Shown piece after piece: positions 38,271-47,415 of a DNA stretch of 64,000 nucleotides; the first letter of the stretch is position 1, and each line of letters begins with the position of its first letter. The position numbers and the translations under genes are program-made. Origin of the DNA: Streptomyces griseoflavus (GTDB lineage Bacteria > Actinomycetota > Actinomycetes > Streptomycetales > Streptomycetaceae); assembly GCF_014649995.1 (NCBI RefSeq), contig NZ_BMUC01000007.1:153911-217910 (forward strand), read 5' to 3'. The notes beneath the pieces were generated by a model, which saw nothing but the letters and a program-made list of their open reading frames with translations, searched no databases and was not told the origin of the DNA.

Positions 38271-38434
38271 GTCCTGGCCTTCCTCGTCCTGGCGGTCGAC
38301 TCGTCTTCGCGACCAACCCGAAACTCGATGATCACAAAACTCACACCAACGAGTGAGTTTCATATGAGATTCATGGGTGGGGACGGTACCGCATGGCGCC
38401 AGGGGGCGGAGTGCCCGGTGGGACTTTGTCCGGT

Positions 38435-38440
38435 TAGGTT
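38435..38440 (+). promoter_or_regulatory. -10 element of acylphosphatase gene (leaderless)
   Basis: TAGGTT matches the Streptomyces TAGRRT -10 consensus and ends 6 nt before the ATG at 38447. No convincing Shine-Dalgarno sequence is present. The -35 is weak. Confidence 0.4.
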
Positions 38441-38446
38441 GCAGCC

Positions 38447-38728
38447 ATGAGCGAGGATGTGCGACTGGTTGCCTGGGTGCGGGGGCGTGTCCAGGGAGTG
38501 GGTTTCCGCTGGTTCACCCGGGCCAAGGCCCTGGAACTCGGCGGCCTGAGTGGTTTTGCTCTCAATCTGGGCGACGGCAGGGTCCAGGTCGTGGCCGAGG
38601 GCTCCCGTGAACGCTGCGAGGCGCTGCTGGACTGGCTCCAGGCCGGCGACACGCCCGGACACGTGGACGGAGTCACCGAGATCTGGGACACACCCCGCGG
38701 CGGCTACGACGGCTTCGCCATCCGCTGA
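38447..38728 (+). CDS. acyP: Acylphosphatase
   Basis: 93-aa acylphosphatase hydrolysing acyl phosphates. The phosphate-binding [14 protein letters not shown] and the catalytic Asn in [13 protein letters not shown] are intact. ATG at 38447 lies directly behind a consensus -10, so the mRNA is probably leaderless. Monocistronic, divergent from the CAP-domain gene. Confidence 0.95.
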   Translation: MSEDVRLVAWVRGRVQGVGFRWFTRAKALELGGLSGFALNLGDGRVQVVAEGSRERCEALLDWLQAGDTPGHVDGVTEIWDTPRGGYDGFAIR

Positions 38729-39115
38729 CCCGGCCTGCCGGAGCCGCGCCCTCCGGGCCCCGCCGGCCCGTGACCGGGCGGTCGCCGAGGGAAAACGTCC
38801 TGGTGATTGCGGAGAACGGCTTGCCAGGAGGAGCGCGGACCGCCAAGATGATCGCCACGTCCCGAGGACCCGTGAGAGTCGCGACGCCGCCGCATCCCGG
38901 CCGTGCGCGCCCCGTCGTCCGCCAATACGGGGCGTGATCGTGTTGACCCTCAAACTTTTTGGTGAGACGCTGAAAGCCCCGCGCACCTCAGCTGTTTGGC
39001 ATGGCTGAACGGCAGCACGATGAGCACAACTCCAGGCATGCCAGGCATAGCGGGTGCGAATCCCTCACGACCCACACCGCATCGGTCGGTCACTCATTGT
39101 GGAGGACCATCCATC
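38729..39115. other. Intergenic region before the small coiled-coil gene
   Basis: 387 bp with no convincing gene; a GTTGACC element near 38940 may belong to a promoter for the gene at 39116, but no clear -10 partner was found. Confidence 0.4.
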
Positions 39116-39319
39116 ATGGCAAAGGCGCTTCTCGGTTACGTCGGCGGCTCCGACCCGCGACTCCTCGCCGAGATGCGACGGCTCCAGCAGCGCGTCCAGG
39201 ACCTGGAATCCGAGCTCGGACGGATCCAGGCGGAAAACGAGGCGCTGGCGGCTGCCGCTTCTCACGACAGGATCATGGAGAGCGTTGACGCACACCAGGC
39301 GGAGCCTGCGCTCACCTGA
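39116..39319 (+). CDS. Small coiled-coil protein (67 aa)
   Basis: 67-aa hydrophilic protein whose middle (LLAEMRRLQQRVQDLESELGRIQAENEAL) is a leucine-type heptad coil, preceded by MAKALLGYVGGSDPR. ATG with GGAGG 10 nt upstream. Upstream of smc and conserved in Streptomyces, as I recall. It has a T-rich terminator at 39395, so it is separate from smc. Function unknown. Confidence 0.82.
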   Translation: MAKALLGYVGGSDPRLLAEMRRLQQRVQDLESELGRIQAENEALAAAASHDRIMESVDAHQAEPALT

Positions 39320-39394
39320 TCACTGCATCGCTCAACGGACAGCAACATCAGCGGTCGGGCCTGCCCGGCACCACCGCCAAGCAGTCAGAATGGC

Positions 39395-39416
39395 AAGGGA
39401 CGCCTCGGCGTCCCTT
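39395..39416 (+). terminator. Intrinsic terminator after the 67-aa gene
   Basis: 9-bp stem AAGGGACGC/GCGTCCCTT with CTCG loop (39395-39416), then CTTTCTT. A classic U-tailed terminator, rare in this GC-rich DNA. Confidence 0.85.
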
Positions 39417-39572
39417 CTTTCTTCCCCGCCTCCGCGTCCTCACCCCGGCGCCGGCACCCCCGCGCGTGGCGCTCCCTGTCCCGCGCATCCTTTCACCCTC
39501 TTCAACGTCTGGTCTGCCCTCCGCGTTCACCCGCGAAACCGGACGTTCATGGAGTGAGACCTGCCCGGCGGG

Positions 39573-39578
39573 TAAAGT
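39573..39578 (+). promoter_or_regulatory. -10 element of smc (leaderless)
   Basis: TAAAGT (39573-39578), 8 nt before the smc GTG at 39587, with TGGAGT 17 nt further upstream as a weak -35. No ribosome-binding site is evident. Confidence 0.35.
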
Positions 39579-39586
39579 CCGGCGGC

Positions 39587-42500
39587 GTGCACCTGAAGGC
39601 CCTGACCCTGCGCGGCTTCAAGTCGTTCGCCTCCGCGACCACGCTCCGGCTCGAGCCGGGCATCACGTGCGTCGTCGGTCCGAACGGCTCGGGCAAGTCC
39701 AACGTCGTGGACGCGCTCAGCTGGGTCATGGGCGAACAGGGCGCCAAGTCGCTGCGCGGCGGCAAGATGGAGGACGTCATCTTCGCCGGCACCACCGGCC
39801 GCCCCCCGCTGGGCCGCGCCGAGGTGTCGCTGACCATCGACAACTCCGACGGCGCCCTCCCCATCGAGTACGCCGAGGTCACCATCACGCGGATCATGTT
39901 CCGCAACGGTGGCAGCGAGTACCAGATCAACGGCGACACCTGCCGGCTCCTCGACATCCAGGAACTGCTCTCCGACTCCGGCATCGGCCGTGAGATGCAC
40001 GTCATCGTCGGCCAGGGCCGGCTCGACTCCGTCCTGCACGCCGACCCGATGGGCCGCCGCGCCTTCATCGAGGAGGCGGCCGGCGTCCTCAAGCACCGCA
40101 AGCGCAAGGAGAAGGCGCTGCGGAAGCTGGACGCGATGCAGGCCAATCTGGCGCGCGTGCAGGACCTCACCGACGAGCTCCGGCGCCAGCTCAAACCGCT
40201 GGGCCGCCAGGCAGCCGTCGCACGACGGGCCGCCGTCATCCAGGCCGACCTGCGCGACGCGCGGCTGCGCCTGCTCGCCGACGACCTGGTGCGGCTGCGC
40301 GAGGCACTGGCCGCGGAGATCGCCGACGAGGCCGCCCTCAAGGAGCGCAAGGAGGCGGCCGAGGCCGAGCTGAGGAAGGCCCTCCAGCGCGAGGCCCTGC
40401 TGGAGGAGGAGGTGCGCCGGCTCAGCCCGCGCCTGCACAGCGCCCAGCAGACCTGGTACGAGCTCTCCCAGCTCGCCGAGCGGGTGCGCGGCACGATCTC
40501 GCTGGCCGACGCGCGGGTGAAGAGCGCGGCCTCCGCGCCCCCCGAGGAGCGGCGCGGACGTGACCCCGAGGACATGGAGCGCGAGGCCGCCCGCATCCGC
40601 GAGCAGGAGGCCGAACTGGAGGCCGCCCTGGAGGCGGCCGAACGCGCGCTCGAGGACACGGTCGCCCACCGCGCCGAACTGGAACGCGCACTCGCGCAGG
40701 AGGAGAGGCGCCTGAAGGACGCCGCGCGGGCCATCGCCGACCGGCGCGAAGGCCTCGCCCGGCTCAAGGGGCAGGTGGGCGCCGCCCGTTCGCGCGCCGG
40801 CGCGGCCCAGGCCGAGATCGAGCGGCTGGCCGCCGCGCGGGACGAGGCCCGGGAGCGGGCCGTCGCCGCCCAGGAGGAGTACGAGGCGCTGCAGGCGGAG
40901 GTCGACGGCCTCGACGCGGGCGACAGGGAACTCGCGGAGCGTCACGAGGACGCCAAGCGCGGCCTCGCCGAGGCCGAGAGCGCCCTCACCGCCGCCCGCG
41001 AGGCGCTCACCACCGCGGAACGCAAGCGCGCCGCGACCCAGGCCCGCCACGAGGCGCTCGCCCTCGGCCTGCGCCGCAAGGACGGCACCGGCGTCCTGCT
41101 GGACGCCCGGGACCGCCTCACGGGACTGCTGGGACCGGCCGCGGAACGGCTCACGGTGGCGCCCGGCCACGAGGTCCCCCTCGCGGCCGCCTTCGGCGCG
41201 GCGGCGGACGCCCTCGCGGTGACCTCCCCGTCCGTCGCGGCCGACGCCCTCCGCCTCCTGCGCAAACAGGACGCCGGCCGCGCGGCCCTGCTGGTCTCGG
41301 CACCCGGCACCGGCGAGCCGACGCCGCCCTCGGAGAGCGAAGGCGTCGACGACACCGCCGCCGCACCCGCCGAGCGGTTCGTCGGCGGACCCGCCGACCT
41401 CATGCCGGCCGTACGGCGGCTCCTGCGGGGCGTCGTCGTCGTCGCCACCCTCGAGGACGCCGAGGAACTCGTCCACGCCCGCCCCGACCTCACCGCTGTC
41501 ACCGCCGAGGGCGATCTCCTCGGCGCCCACTTCGCGCACGGCGGCTCCGCGGGCGCACCCAGCCTCCTGGAGGTGCAGGCCTCCGTGGACGAGGCCGCCG
41601 CCGAGCTGGAGGAGCTGGCCGTGCGGTGCGAGGACCTGGCCGAGGCGCAGGAAGCGGCAGCCGGACGGCGCCGGGAACGCGCGGCCCTCGTCGAGGAGCT
41701 CGGCGAGCGGCGCCGGGCCGCCGACCGGGAGAAGTCTGCCGTCGCCCAGCAGCTCGGCCGGCTCGCCGGACAGGCGCGCGGCGCGGCCGGGGAGGCCGAA
41801 CGGGCCGGCGCCGCCGCCGCCCGGGCCCAGGACGCACTCGACACGGCCCTCGCCGACGCCGAGGAACTCGCCGAACGGCTCGAGGCCGCCGAGGAACTGC
41901 CCTACGAGGAGGAACCCGACACCTCCGTACGCGACCGGCTCGCCGCCGACGGCGCCAACGCCCGCCAGACCGAGATGGAGGCCCGCCTCCAGGCCCGTAC
42001 GCACGAGGAGCGGGTCAAAGGGCTGGCCGGACGGGCCGACTCGCTGGACCGTGCCGCCCGCGCGGAGCGCGACGCACGCGCGCGTGCCGAGCAGCGCCGC
42101 GCCCGGCTGCGCCACGAGGTGGCCGTCGCCGGCGCCGTCGCCTCGGGCGCCCGCGAGCTCCTCGCCCACGTCGAGGTGTCCCTCGCCCGCGCCGACCGCG
42201 AGCGCACCGCCGCCGAGGCCGCCAAGGCCCGCCGTGAGGAGGAACTGGCCCGCGCCCGCACCCAGGGGCGCGATCTCAAGGCGGAACTCGACAAGTTGAC
42301 GGATTCAGTTCACCGCGGCGAGGTACTAGGAGCTGAGAAGCGGCTGCGCGTGGAGCAGCTGGAGACCAAGGCGCTGGAGGAACTGGGTGTCGAGCCGGCC
42401 GGGCTGGTGTCGGAGTACGGCCCGCACCAGCTGGTGCCGCCCTCGCCCCCCGCCGAGGGCGAAGAACTGCCGGAGGACCCGGAGCACCCGCGCAACAGGC

Positions 42501-43159
42501 CCCGCCCCTTCGTGCGGGCCGAGCAGGAGAAGCGCCTGAAAGCCGCCGAGCGCGCGTACCAGCAGCTCGGCAAGGTCAATCCGCTCGCCCTGGAGGAGTT
42601 CGCGGCGCTGGAGGAACGCCACCAGTTCCTCAGCGAGCAGCTGGAGGACCTGAAGAAGACCCGCGCGGATCTGCTGCAGGTCGTCAAGGAGGTCGACGAG
42701 CGGGTCGAGCAGGTCTTCACCGAGGCCTACCGGGACACCGCGCGGGAGTTCGAGGGCGTCTTCTCCCGGCTGTTCCCGGGCGGCGAGGGCCGTCTGGTGC
42801 TGACCGACCCCGACAACATGCTCACCACGGGCGTGGACGTCGAGGCGCGTCCGCCGGGCAAGAAGGTCAAGCGGCTGTCGCTGCTCTCGGGCGGTGAGCG
42901 GTCACTGACCGCCGTGGCGCTGCTCGTGTCGATCTTCAAGGCGCGGCCCAGCCCGTTCTACGTCATGGACGAGGTCGAGGCCGCCCTCGACGACACCAAC
43001 CTCCAGAGGCTGATCCGGATCATGCAGGAGCTGCAGGAGGTCTCGCAGCTGATCGTGATCACGCACCAGAAGCGCACGATGGAGGTCGCCGACGCGCTCT
43101 ACGGCGTCTCCATGCAGGGCGACGGCGTGTCGAAGGTCATCAGCCAGCGTCTGCGCTAG
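39587..43159 (+). CDS. smc: Chromosome segregation protein SMC
   Basis: 1190-aa SMC ATPase. Walker A GPNGSGKSN at residues 31-39, two long coiled-coil arms, a hinge region in the middle, signature LLSGGERSL and Walker B VMDEVEAALDD at the C terminus. GTG at 39587. Partners ScpA/ScpB are encoded elsewhere. In S. coelicolor SMC contributes to chromosome segregation in sporulation. The gene ends 193 bp before glcP. Confidence 0.97.
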   Translation: MHLKALTLRGFKSFASATTLRLEPGITCVVGPNGSGKSNVVDALSWVMGEQGAKSLRGGKMEDVIFAGTTGRPPLGRAEVSLTIDNSDGALPIEYAEVTITRIMFRNGGSEYQINGDTCRLLDIQELLSDSGIGREMHVIVGQGRLDSVLHADPMGRRAFIEEAAGVLKHRKRKEKALRKLDAMQANLARVQDLTDELRRQLKPLGRQAAVARRAAVIQADLRDARLRLLADDLVRLREALAAEIADEAALKERKEAAEAELRKALQREALLEEEVRRLSPRLHSAQQTWYELSQLAERVRGTISLADARVKSAASAPPEERRGRDPEDMEREAARIREQEAELEAALEAAERALEDTVAHRAELERALAQEERRLKDAARAIADRREGLARLKGQVGAARSRAGAAQAEIERLAAARDEARERAVAAQEEYEALQAEVDGLDAGDRELAERHEDAKRGLAEAESALTAAREALTTAERKRAATQARHEALALGLRRKDGTGVLLDARDRLTGLLGPAAERLTVAPGHEVPLAAAFGAAADALAVTSPSVAADALRLLRKQDAGRAALLVSAPGTGEPTPPSESEGVDDTAAAPAERFVGGPADLMPAVRRLLRGVVVVATLEDAEELVHARPDLTAVTAEGDLLGAHFAHGGSAGAPSLLEVQASVDEAAAELEELAVRCEDLAEAQEAAAGRRRERAALVEELGERRRAADREKSAVAQQLGRLAGQARGAAGEAERAGAAAARAQDALDTALADAEELAERLEAAEELPYEEEPDTSVRDRLAADGANARQTEMEARLQARTHEERVKGLAGRADSLDRAARAERDARARAEQRRARLRHEVAVAGAVASGARELLAHVEVSLARADRERTAAEAAKARREEELARARTQGRDLKAELDKLTDSVHRGEVLGAEKRLRVEQLETKALEELGVEPAGLVSEYGPHQLVPPSPPAEGEELPEDPEHPRNRPRPFVRAEQEKRLKAAERAYQQLGKVNPLALEEFAALEERHQFLSEQLEDLKKTRADLLQVVKEVDERVEQVFTEAYRDTAREFEGVFSRLFPGGEGRLVLTDPDNMLTTGVDVEARPPGKKVKRLSLLSGGERSLTAVALLVSIFKARPSPFYVMDEVEAALDDTNLQRLIRIMQELQEVSQLIVITHQKRTMEVADALYGVSMQGDGVSKVISQRLR

Positions 43160-43173
43160 ACCGGCACCAAGTC

Positions 43174-43186
43174 TTCAATATCTGAA
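43174..43186 (+). promoter_or_regulatory. TTCA-N5-TGAA element upstream of glcP
   Basis: TTCA (43174-43177) and TGAA (43183-43186), a 5-bp-spaced inverted repeat 45 bp upstream of the glcP promoter; half-site TTCA also occurs in the promoter palindrome below. Confidence 0.35.
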
Positions 43187-43231
43187 CACCCCTCACCCCA
43201 TCACGTCTCGAAACTCACAGCAGACCGCCTA

Positions 43232-43259
43232 TTGACTTCAAGAGTTGAAGACATAGTCT
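43232..43259 (+). promoter_or_regulatory. Predicted glcP promoter with embedded palindrome
   Basis: TTGACT (43232-43237), 16-nt spacer, TAGTCT (43254-43259). A perfect inverted repeat CTTCAA-N3-TTGAAG (43236-43250) begins at the edge of the -35 and fills most of the spacer, as expected for a repressor site. The glcP start lies 93 nt downstream of the -10. Confidence 0.6.
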
Positions 43260-43352
43260 CTGCCATGTTGTTTTTACCTTCAGGTACCTTCCGCTGGACC
43301 TCGAAGGGCTGACCCCCATCCGGCGACGTTGCCGGTGGCCCGAGGAGTACAC

Positions 43353-44771
43353 GTGACCAGCACATCGCAGGCACAGCAGTCAGGAGCCAGGACGGCTCAC
43401 CCCGAACATCTCGGGCACGTCATCTTCATCGCGGCGGCGGCCGCCATGGGCGGTTTCCTCTTCGGCTACGACAGCTCCGTGATCAACGGCGCCGTCGAGG
43501 CCATCCGCGACCGCTACGACATCGGCTCCGCCGCGCTCGCCCAGGTCATCGCCGTCGCCCTGATCGGCTGCGCCATCGGCGCCGCGACCGCCGGCCGCAT
43601 AGCCGACCGCATCGGCCGCATCCGGTGCATGCAGATCGCCGCGGTGCTCTTCACCGTCAGCGCCATCGGCTCCGCCCTGCCCTTCTCCCTGTACGACCTC
43701 GCCTTCTGGCGCGTCGTCGGCGGCTTCGCCATCGGCATGGCCTCCGTCATCGGCCCGGCCTACATCGCCGAGGTCGCCCCGCCCGCCTACCGCGGCCGGC
43801 TCGGCTCCTTCCAGCAGGCCGCGATCGTCATCGGCATCGCCGTGTCCCAGCTGGTCAACTGGGGCATCCTGAACGCCGCCGACGGCGACCAGCGCGGTGA
43901 GCTCCTGGGCCTGGAGGCCTGGCAGGTCATGCTCGGCGTCATGGTCGTACCCGCCGTCCTCTACGGCCTGCTGTCGTTCGCCATCCCCGAGTCCCCGCGC
44001 TACCTGATCTCCGTCGGCAAGCACGAGCGCGCCCGGCGGATCCTCGAAGAGGTCGAGGGCAAGGACATCGACCTGGACGCCCGTGTCACCGAGATCGAGT
44101 CGGCGATGCACCGCGACGAGAAGTCCAGCTTCAAGGACCTGCTCGGCGGCAGCTTCTTCTTCAAGCCGATCGTCTGGATCGGCATCGGCCTGTCCGTCTT
44201 CCAGCAGTTCGTCGGCATCAACGTCGCCTTCTACTACTCGGCCACGCTGTGGCAGTCGGTCGGCGTCGACCCGACGGCCTCGTTCTTCTACTCCTTCACC
44301 ACGTCGATCATCAACATCGTCGGCACCGTCATCGCGATGATCTTCGTCGACCGCATCGGCCGCAGGCCCCTCGCCATCATCGGCTCGGTCGGCATGGTGA
44401 TCGGCCTCGCCCTGGAGGCATGGGCCTTCTCCTTCGACCTCGTCGACGGCCAGCTGCCCGCCACCCAGGGCTGGGTCGCCCTGATCGCGGCGCACCTCTT
44501 CGTCCTCTTCTTCGCCCTGTCCTGGGGCGTCGTCGTGTGGGTCATGCTCGGCGAGATGTTCCCCAACCGGATCCGCGCCGCCGCGCTCGGTGTCGCCGCC
44601 GCCGCGCAGTGGATCGCCAACTGGGCCATCACCGCGAGCTTCCCCTCGCTGGCCGACTGGAACCTGTCCGTCACCTACGTGATCTACACGGCCTTCGCCG
44701 CGCTCTCCATCCCCTTCGTGCTGAAGTTCGTGAAGGAGACCAAGGGCAAGGCGCTGGAGGAGATGGGCTGA
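43353..44771 (+). CDS. glcP: Glucose permease (MFS sugar transporter)
   Basis: 472-aa MFS transporter of the sugar porter family with 12 helices. FGYDSSVINGA, GRIADRIGR, RFGRR-like VDRIGRRPLAI and PESPRYLISVGK mark the family. S. coelicolor GlcP (SCO5578) is the main glucose uptake system of that organism and is 472 aa, as here. GTG at 43353 with GAGGAG 6 nt upstream. The promoter contains a palindrome; a repressor (ROK family) may act there, by inference. Confidence 0.95.
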   Translation: MTSTSQAQQSGARTAHPEHLGHVIFIAAAAAMGGFLFGYDSSVINGAVEAIRDRYDIGSAALAQVIAVALIGCAIGAATAGRIADRIGRIRCMQIAAVLFTVSAIGSALPFSLYDLAFWRVVGGFAIGMASVIGPAYIAEVAPPAYRGRLGSFQQAAIVIGIAVSQLVNWGILNAADGDQRGELLGLEAWQVMLGVMVVPAVLYGLLSFAIPESPRYLISVGKHERARRILEEVEGKDIDLDARVTEIESAMHRDEKSSFKDLLGGSFFFKPIVWIGIGLSVFQQFVGINVAFYYSATLWQSVGVDPTASFFYSFTTSIINIVGTVIAMIFVDRIGRRPLAIIGSVGMVIGLALEAWAFSFDLVDGQLPATQGWVALIAAHLFVLFFALSWGVVVWVMLGEMFPNRIRAAALGVAAAAQWIANWAITASFPSLADWNLSVTYVIYTAFAALSIPFVLKFVKETKGKALEEMG

Positions 44772-44786
44772 CCGCCCCGCCGGACC

Positions 44787-44874
44787 CGGGGAGAGGGGCT
44801 CAGGTCCCCGCCGCCCTTCTCCCCGTATCTCCCGCCCACCGCCCCGGTCCCGCACCGCCAGGACCGGGGCGGTG
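44787..44874 (+). terminator. Tandem terminators after glcP
   Basis: First stem 13 bp (44787-44799 with 44813-44825) with one G-U. Second stem 14 bp (44837-44850 with 44861-44874), perfect, 10-nt loop. Both lie in the 225 bp between glcP and ftsY. Confidence 0.6.
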
Positions 44875-44996
44875 GCCTGCCCGCGCCCCGCCGGACCGGC
44901 CCCGGCGGCACCGCACCCGCACCGCGCGGCACGTGGCGTCCGGCGCGCGTCACCATCGGCACGACCGGGGTACCCATGGCCGATACTGGACGCGTT

Positions 44997-46199
44997 ATGG
45001 ACATCGTCATCCTTGCTGTAGTCATCGCCGTGGTCGTGCTCGGCGCGCTCGGCGGGCTCATCGTCGGCAGCCGGCGCAAGAAGCCGCTGCCCCCGCCGCC
45101 GCCCGCCGCGCCCGACATCACCGCCCCTCCGGCCGAGCCGCACGTCGGCGAAGAGGCCGAGACGCCGCGGGAGGGACCGCGGCGCACCATCGAGGAGGTT
45201 GATCTTCCGGCGGGCGCCGGCCCCGTCGTCATCGAGGAACCGCCCGCCGCCGAGGCTCCCGAGATCGAGATCCCGGAGCCCACCGCCGGCCGTCTGGTCC
45301 GGCTGCGCGCCCGTCTCTCCCGCTCGCAGAACGCCCTCGGCCAGGGCCTGCTCACCCTGCTGTCCCGCGAGCACCTGGACGAGGACACCTGGGAGGAGAT
45401 CGAGGACACCCTGCTCACCGCCGACGTCGGTGTGCAGCCCACCCAGGAGCTGGTCGACCGGCTCCGCGAGCGCGTGAAGGTGCTCGGCACCCGAACCCCC
45501 GAGGAACTGCGGGGGCTGCTCCGCGAGGAGCTGATCACCCTGGTCGGTCCCACGATGGACCGCACCGTGCACACCGAGAACGCGGCCGGCGGCCCCGGCG
45601 TCGTGATGGTCGTCGGTGTCAACGGCACCGGCAAGACCACCACCACCGGCAAGCTCGCCCGCGTCCTGGTCGCCGACGGCAACACCGTCGTGCTCGGCGC
45701 CGCCGACACCTTCCGTGCCGCCGCCGCCGACCAGCTCCAGACGTGGGGTGAGCGGGTCGGCGCCCACACCGTGCGCGGGCCGGAGGCCGGTGATCCGGCC
45801 TCCGTCGCGTTCGACGCGGTCAAGGAGGGCAAGGAGATGGCCGCCGACGCCGTGCTCATCGACACCGCCGGCCGGCTGCACACCAAGACCGGCCTCATGG
45901 ACGAGCTCGGCAAGGTCAAGCGGGTCGTGGAGAAGCAGGCCCCGCTGGACGAGGTGCTGCTCGTGCTCGACGCCACCACCGGACAGAACGGCCTGGTGCA
46001 GGCCCGGGTCTTCGCCGAGGTCGTCGACATCACCGGCATCGTGCTCACCAAGCTCGACGGCACGGCCAAGGGCGGCATCGTGATCGCCGTCCAGCGCGAG
46101 CTCGGCGTGCCGGTCAAGCTGATCGGGCTCGGCGAAGGCGCGGACGACCTCGCGCCGTTCGAGCCCGAGGCCTTCGTGGACGCCCTCATCGGGGAGTGA
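44997..46199 (+). CDS. ftsY: Signal recognition particle receptor FtsY
   Basis: SRP receptor GTPase, 400 aa. An N-terminal transmembrane helix (DIVILAVVIAVVVLGALGG) anchors it, then a Pro/Glu-rich linker, and the NG domain with GVNGTGKTTTTGK, DTAGRLHTK and TKLDGTAKGG. The ATG at 44997 starts the protein directly with the anchor as in related species; ATG at 44976 would add MADTGRV. Partner Ffh lies 8 kb downstream. Confidence 0.96.
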   Translation: MDIVILAVVIAVVVLGALGGLIVGSRRKKPLPPPPPAAPDITAPPAEPHVGEEAETPREGPRRTIEEVDLPAGAGPVVIEEPPAAEAPEIEIPEPTAGRLVRLRARLSRSQNALGQGLLTLLSREHLDEDTWEEIEDTLLTADVGVQPTQELVDRLRERVKVLGTRTPEELRGLLREELITLVGPTMDRTVHTENAAGGPGVVMVVGVNGTGKTTTTGKLARVLVADGNTVVLGAADTFRAAAADQLQTWGERVGAHTVRGPEAGDPASVAFDAVKEGKEMAADAVLIDTAGRLHTKTGLMDELGKVKRVVEKQAPLDEVLLVLDATTGQNGLVQARVFAEVVDITGIVLTKLDGTAKGGIVIAVQRELGVPVKLIGLGEGADDLAPFEPEAFVDALIGE

Positions 46200-46242
46200 C
46201 ACCCCGGGAGGACCGGCGGCCGGCAGACCCGGCGGACGCGAG

Positions 46243-46282
46243 GAAGCGCCCGCCCCCGAACCGATCGGGGGACGGGCGCTTC
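46243..46282. terminator. Bidirectional terminator between ftsY and prim-pol-like gene
   Basis: 17-bp left arm (46243-46259) with an 18-nt right arm (46265-46282, one bulge) and a 5-nt loop between convergent genes. Confidence 0.75.
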
Positions 46283-46299
46283 GCCGTGTCAGGTGGGAC

Positions 46300-46968
46300 C
46301 TACCTGCCCGACCGGTGCGCCACGTACGCCAGCGTGCCCAGCAGCAGACGCGCCTCGGGCGGCCGGCAGGCCGAGTCCAGGGCGGGGGAGCGCAGCCAGC
46401 GCACCGGGCCGAGGCCACCGCGGTCGGAGGGCGGGGCCGTGATGTGCGTACCGGCGCCGAGGCCGCGCAGGTCCAGGGCGGCCGGGTCGTCCCAGCCCAT
46501 GCGGTAGAGCAGCTCGGGCAGGGCGGCGGCGGCCCCGGGGGCGACGAAGAACTGGGCACGCCCGTCCGGGGTGGCGGCGACCGGGCCGACCGGCAGGCCC
46601 ATGCGCTCCAGCCGGGCCAGCGCGTGGCGCCCGGCGGGCCCGGCCACCTCGATCACGTCGAACGCCCGCCCCACGGGCAGCATCAGCGGGGCTCCGGGGA
46701 ACTCCGACCAGAGCGCCGTCACCTCGTCCAGCGGCGCCCCGGCGCGGATCACGGGCGCGTGACCGAGCGGATGCGCGCCCGGTGCCCGGCAGCCGGCGCG
46801 CCCGCAGGAGCAGGCGCCCGCGGCGGCGGCCCGGACGCCCGGCACCACGTCCCAGCCCCACAGTCCCGTGTACTCCGCGACGACGGTGCCGTCCGACGAG
46901 CGGCCCCGGCGGCGGGAGCCGGACCGGATGTCGCGGATGCCCCGGCTGATGCCGATCGTGAAGCCCAT
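46300..46968 (-). CDS. Bifunctional DNA primase/polymerase N-terminal-like protein
   Basis: 222-aa protein resembling the N-terminal domain of bifunctional primase-polymerases. A CSCGRAGCRAPGAHPLG motif is followed by APVIRAGA, AFDVIEV and GTHITAPPS. No helicase domain is attached, so it is a stand-alone copy of unknown role, widespread in Streptomyces near nsdA. ATG at 46968 with GGAGG. It is not a replicative primase gene by context. Confidence 0.82.
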   Translation of the reverse strand: MGFTIGISRGIRDIRSGSRRRGRSSDGTVVAEYTGLWGWDVVPGVRAAAAGACSCGRAGCRAPGAHPLGHAPVIRAGAPLDEVTALWSEFPGAPLMLPVGRAFDVIEVAGPAGRHALARLERMGLPVGPVAATPDGRAQFFVAPGAAAALPELLYRMGWDDPAALDLRGLGAGTHITAPPSDRGGLGPVRWLRSPALDSACRPPEARLLLGTLAYVAHRSGR

Positions 46969-47415
46969 GCCCCCTCCAACGGGTCCGACACACTGACGGT
47001 CACGCAATGGACATAGAGAGTCACTCTCTGTTTCCGACTTCCCGCGCGCCGACCCGGCGAAGCGGCGCCTCGGGGTGCCGGAGGTGGCGCGGCGGCCGGT
47101 GCGCGCCCCCGCGTGCTCCGCTGCACTCACTCTTGGCTGTCCCGTGTCAAGTGAATCGTGCGTCGGCGACGGTGAGTTCATTCGAAGGGGTGGCGAATGG
47201 TGGCGATTGCGGTTCCGCCATGGTGAGACGGGTGATCGTAGGGTTACGTTGTGTGCACGGCTTCTTGGGGCACATGCACTCGTGGGTATGCCGGAGGCAA
47301 CTCGGCTTTCCGTTCGGAGGGTGACAACCGCCGGACGGGCGGCCCCGACAACCGGCATTCTGATAGGGCTTGGCGCATTCGGCGACAAGTGGTCTTCAGG
47401 GATGGGGGCGTTCCA
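46969..47415. other. Intergenic region upstream of nsdA
   Basis: 447 bp without a confident gene. A consensus -10, TAGGGT, at 47239-47244 would give an nsdA leader of about 165 nt. The region must also carry the divergent promoter of the prim-pol-like gene. Confidence 0.45.

Noticed and set aside
43380-46559. A 1059-codon minus-strand open frame opposite glcP and ftsY
   Set aside because: Low-complexity Asp/Gly/Arg product and antisense to genes with clear motifs.
46300-46968. A replicative primase
   Set aside because: It lacks zinc-finger/TOPRIM DnaG features, and dnaG lies elsewhere in streptomycetes.
47251-47415. Longer nsdA start at the GTG at 47251, 7 nt after TAGGGT
   Set aside because: The extra residues (MCTASWGT and onwards) look noncoding and the GTG at 47416 has a better ribosome-binding site; retained only as a 5' leader.
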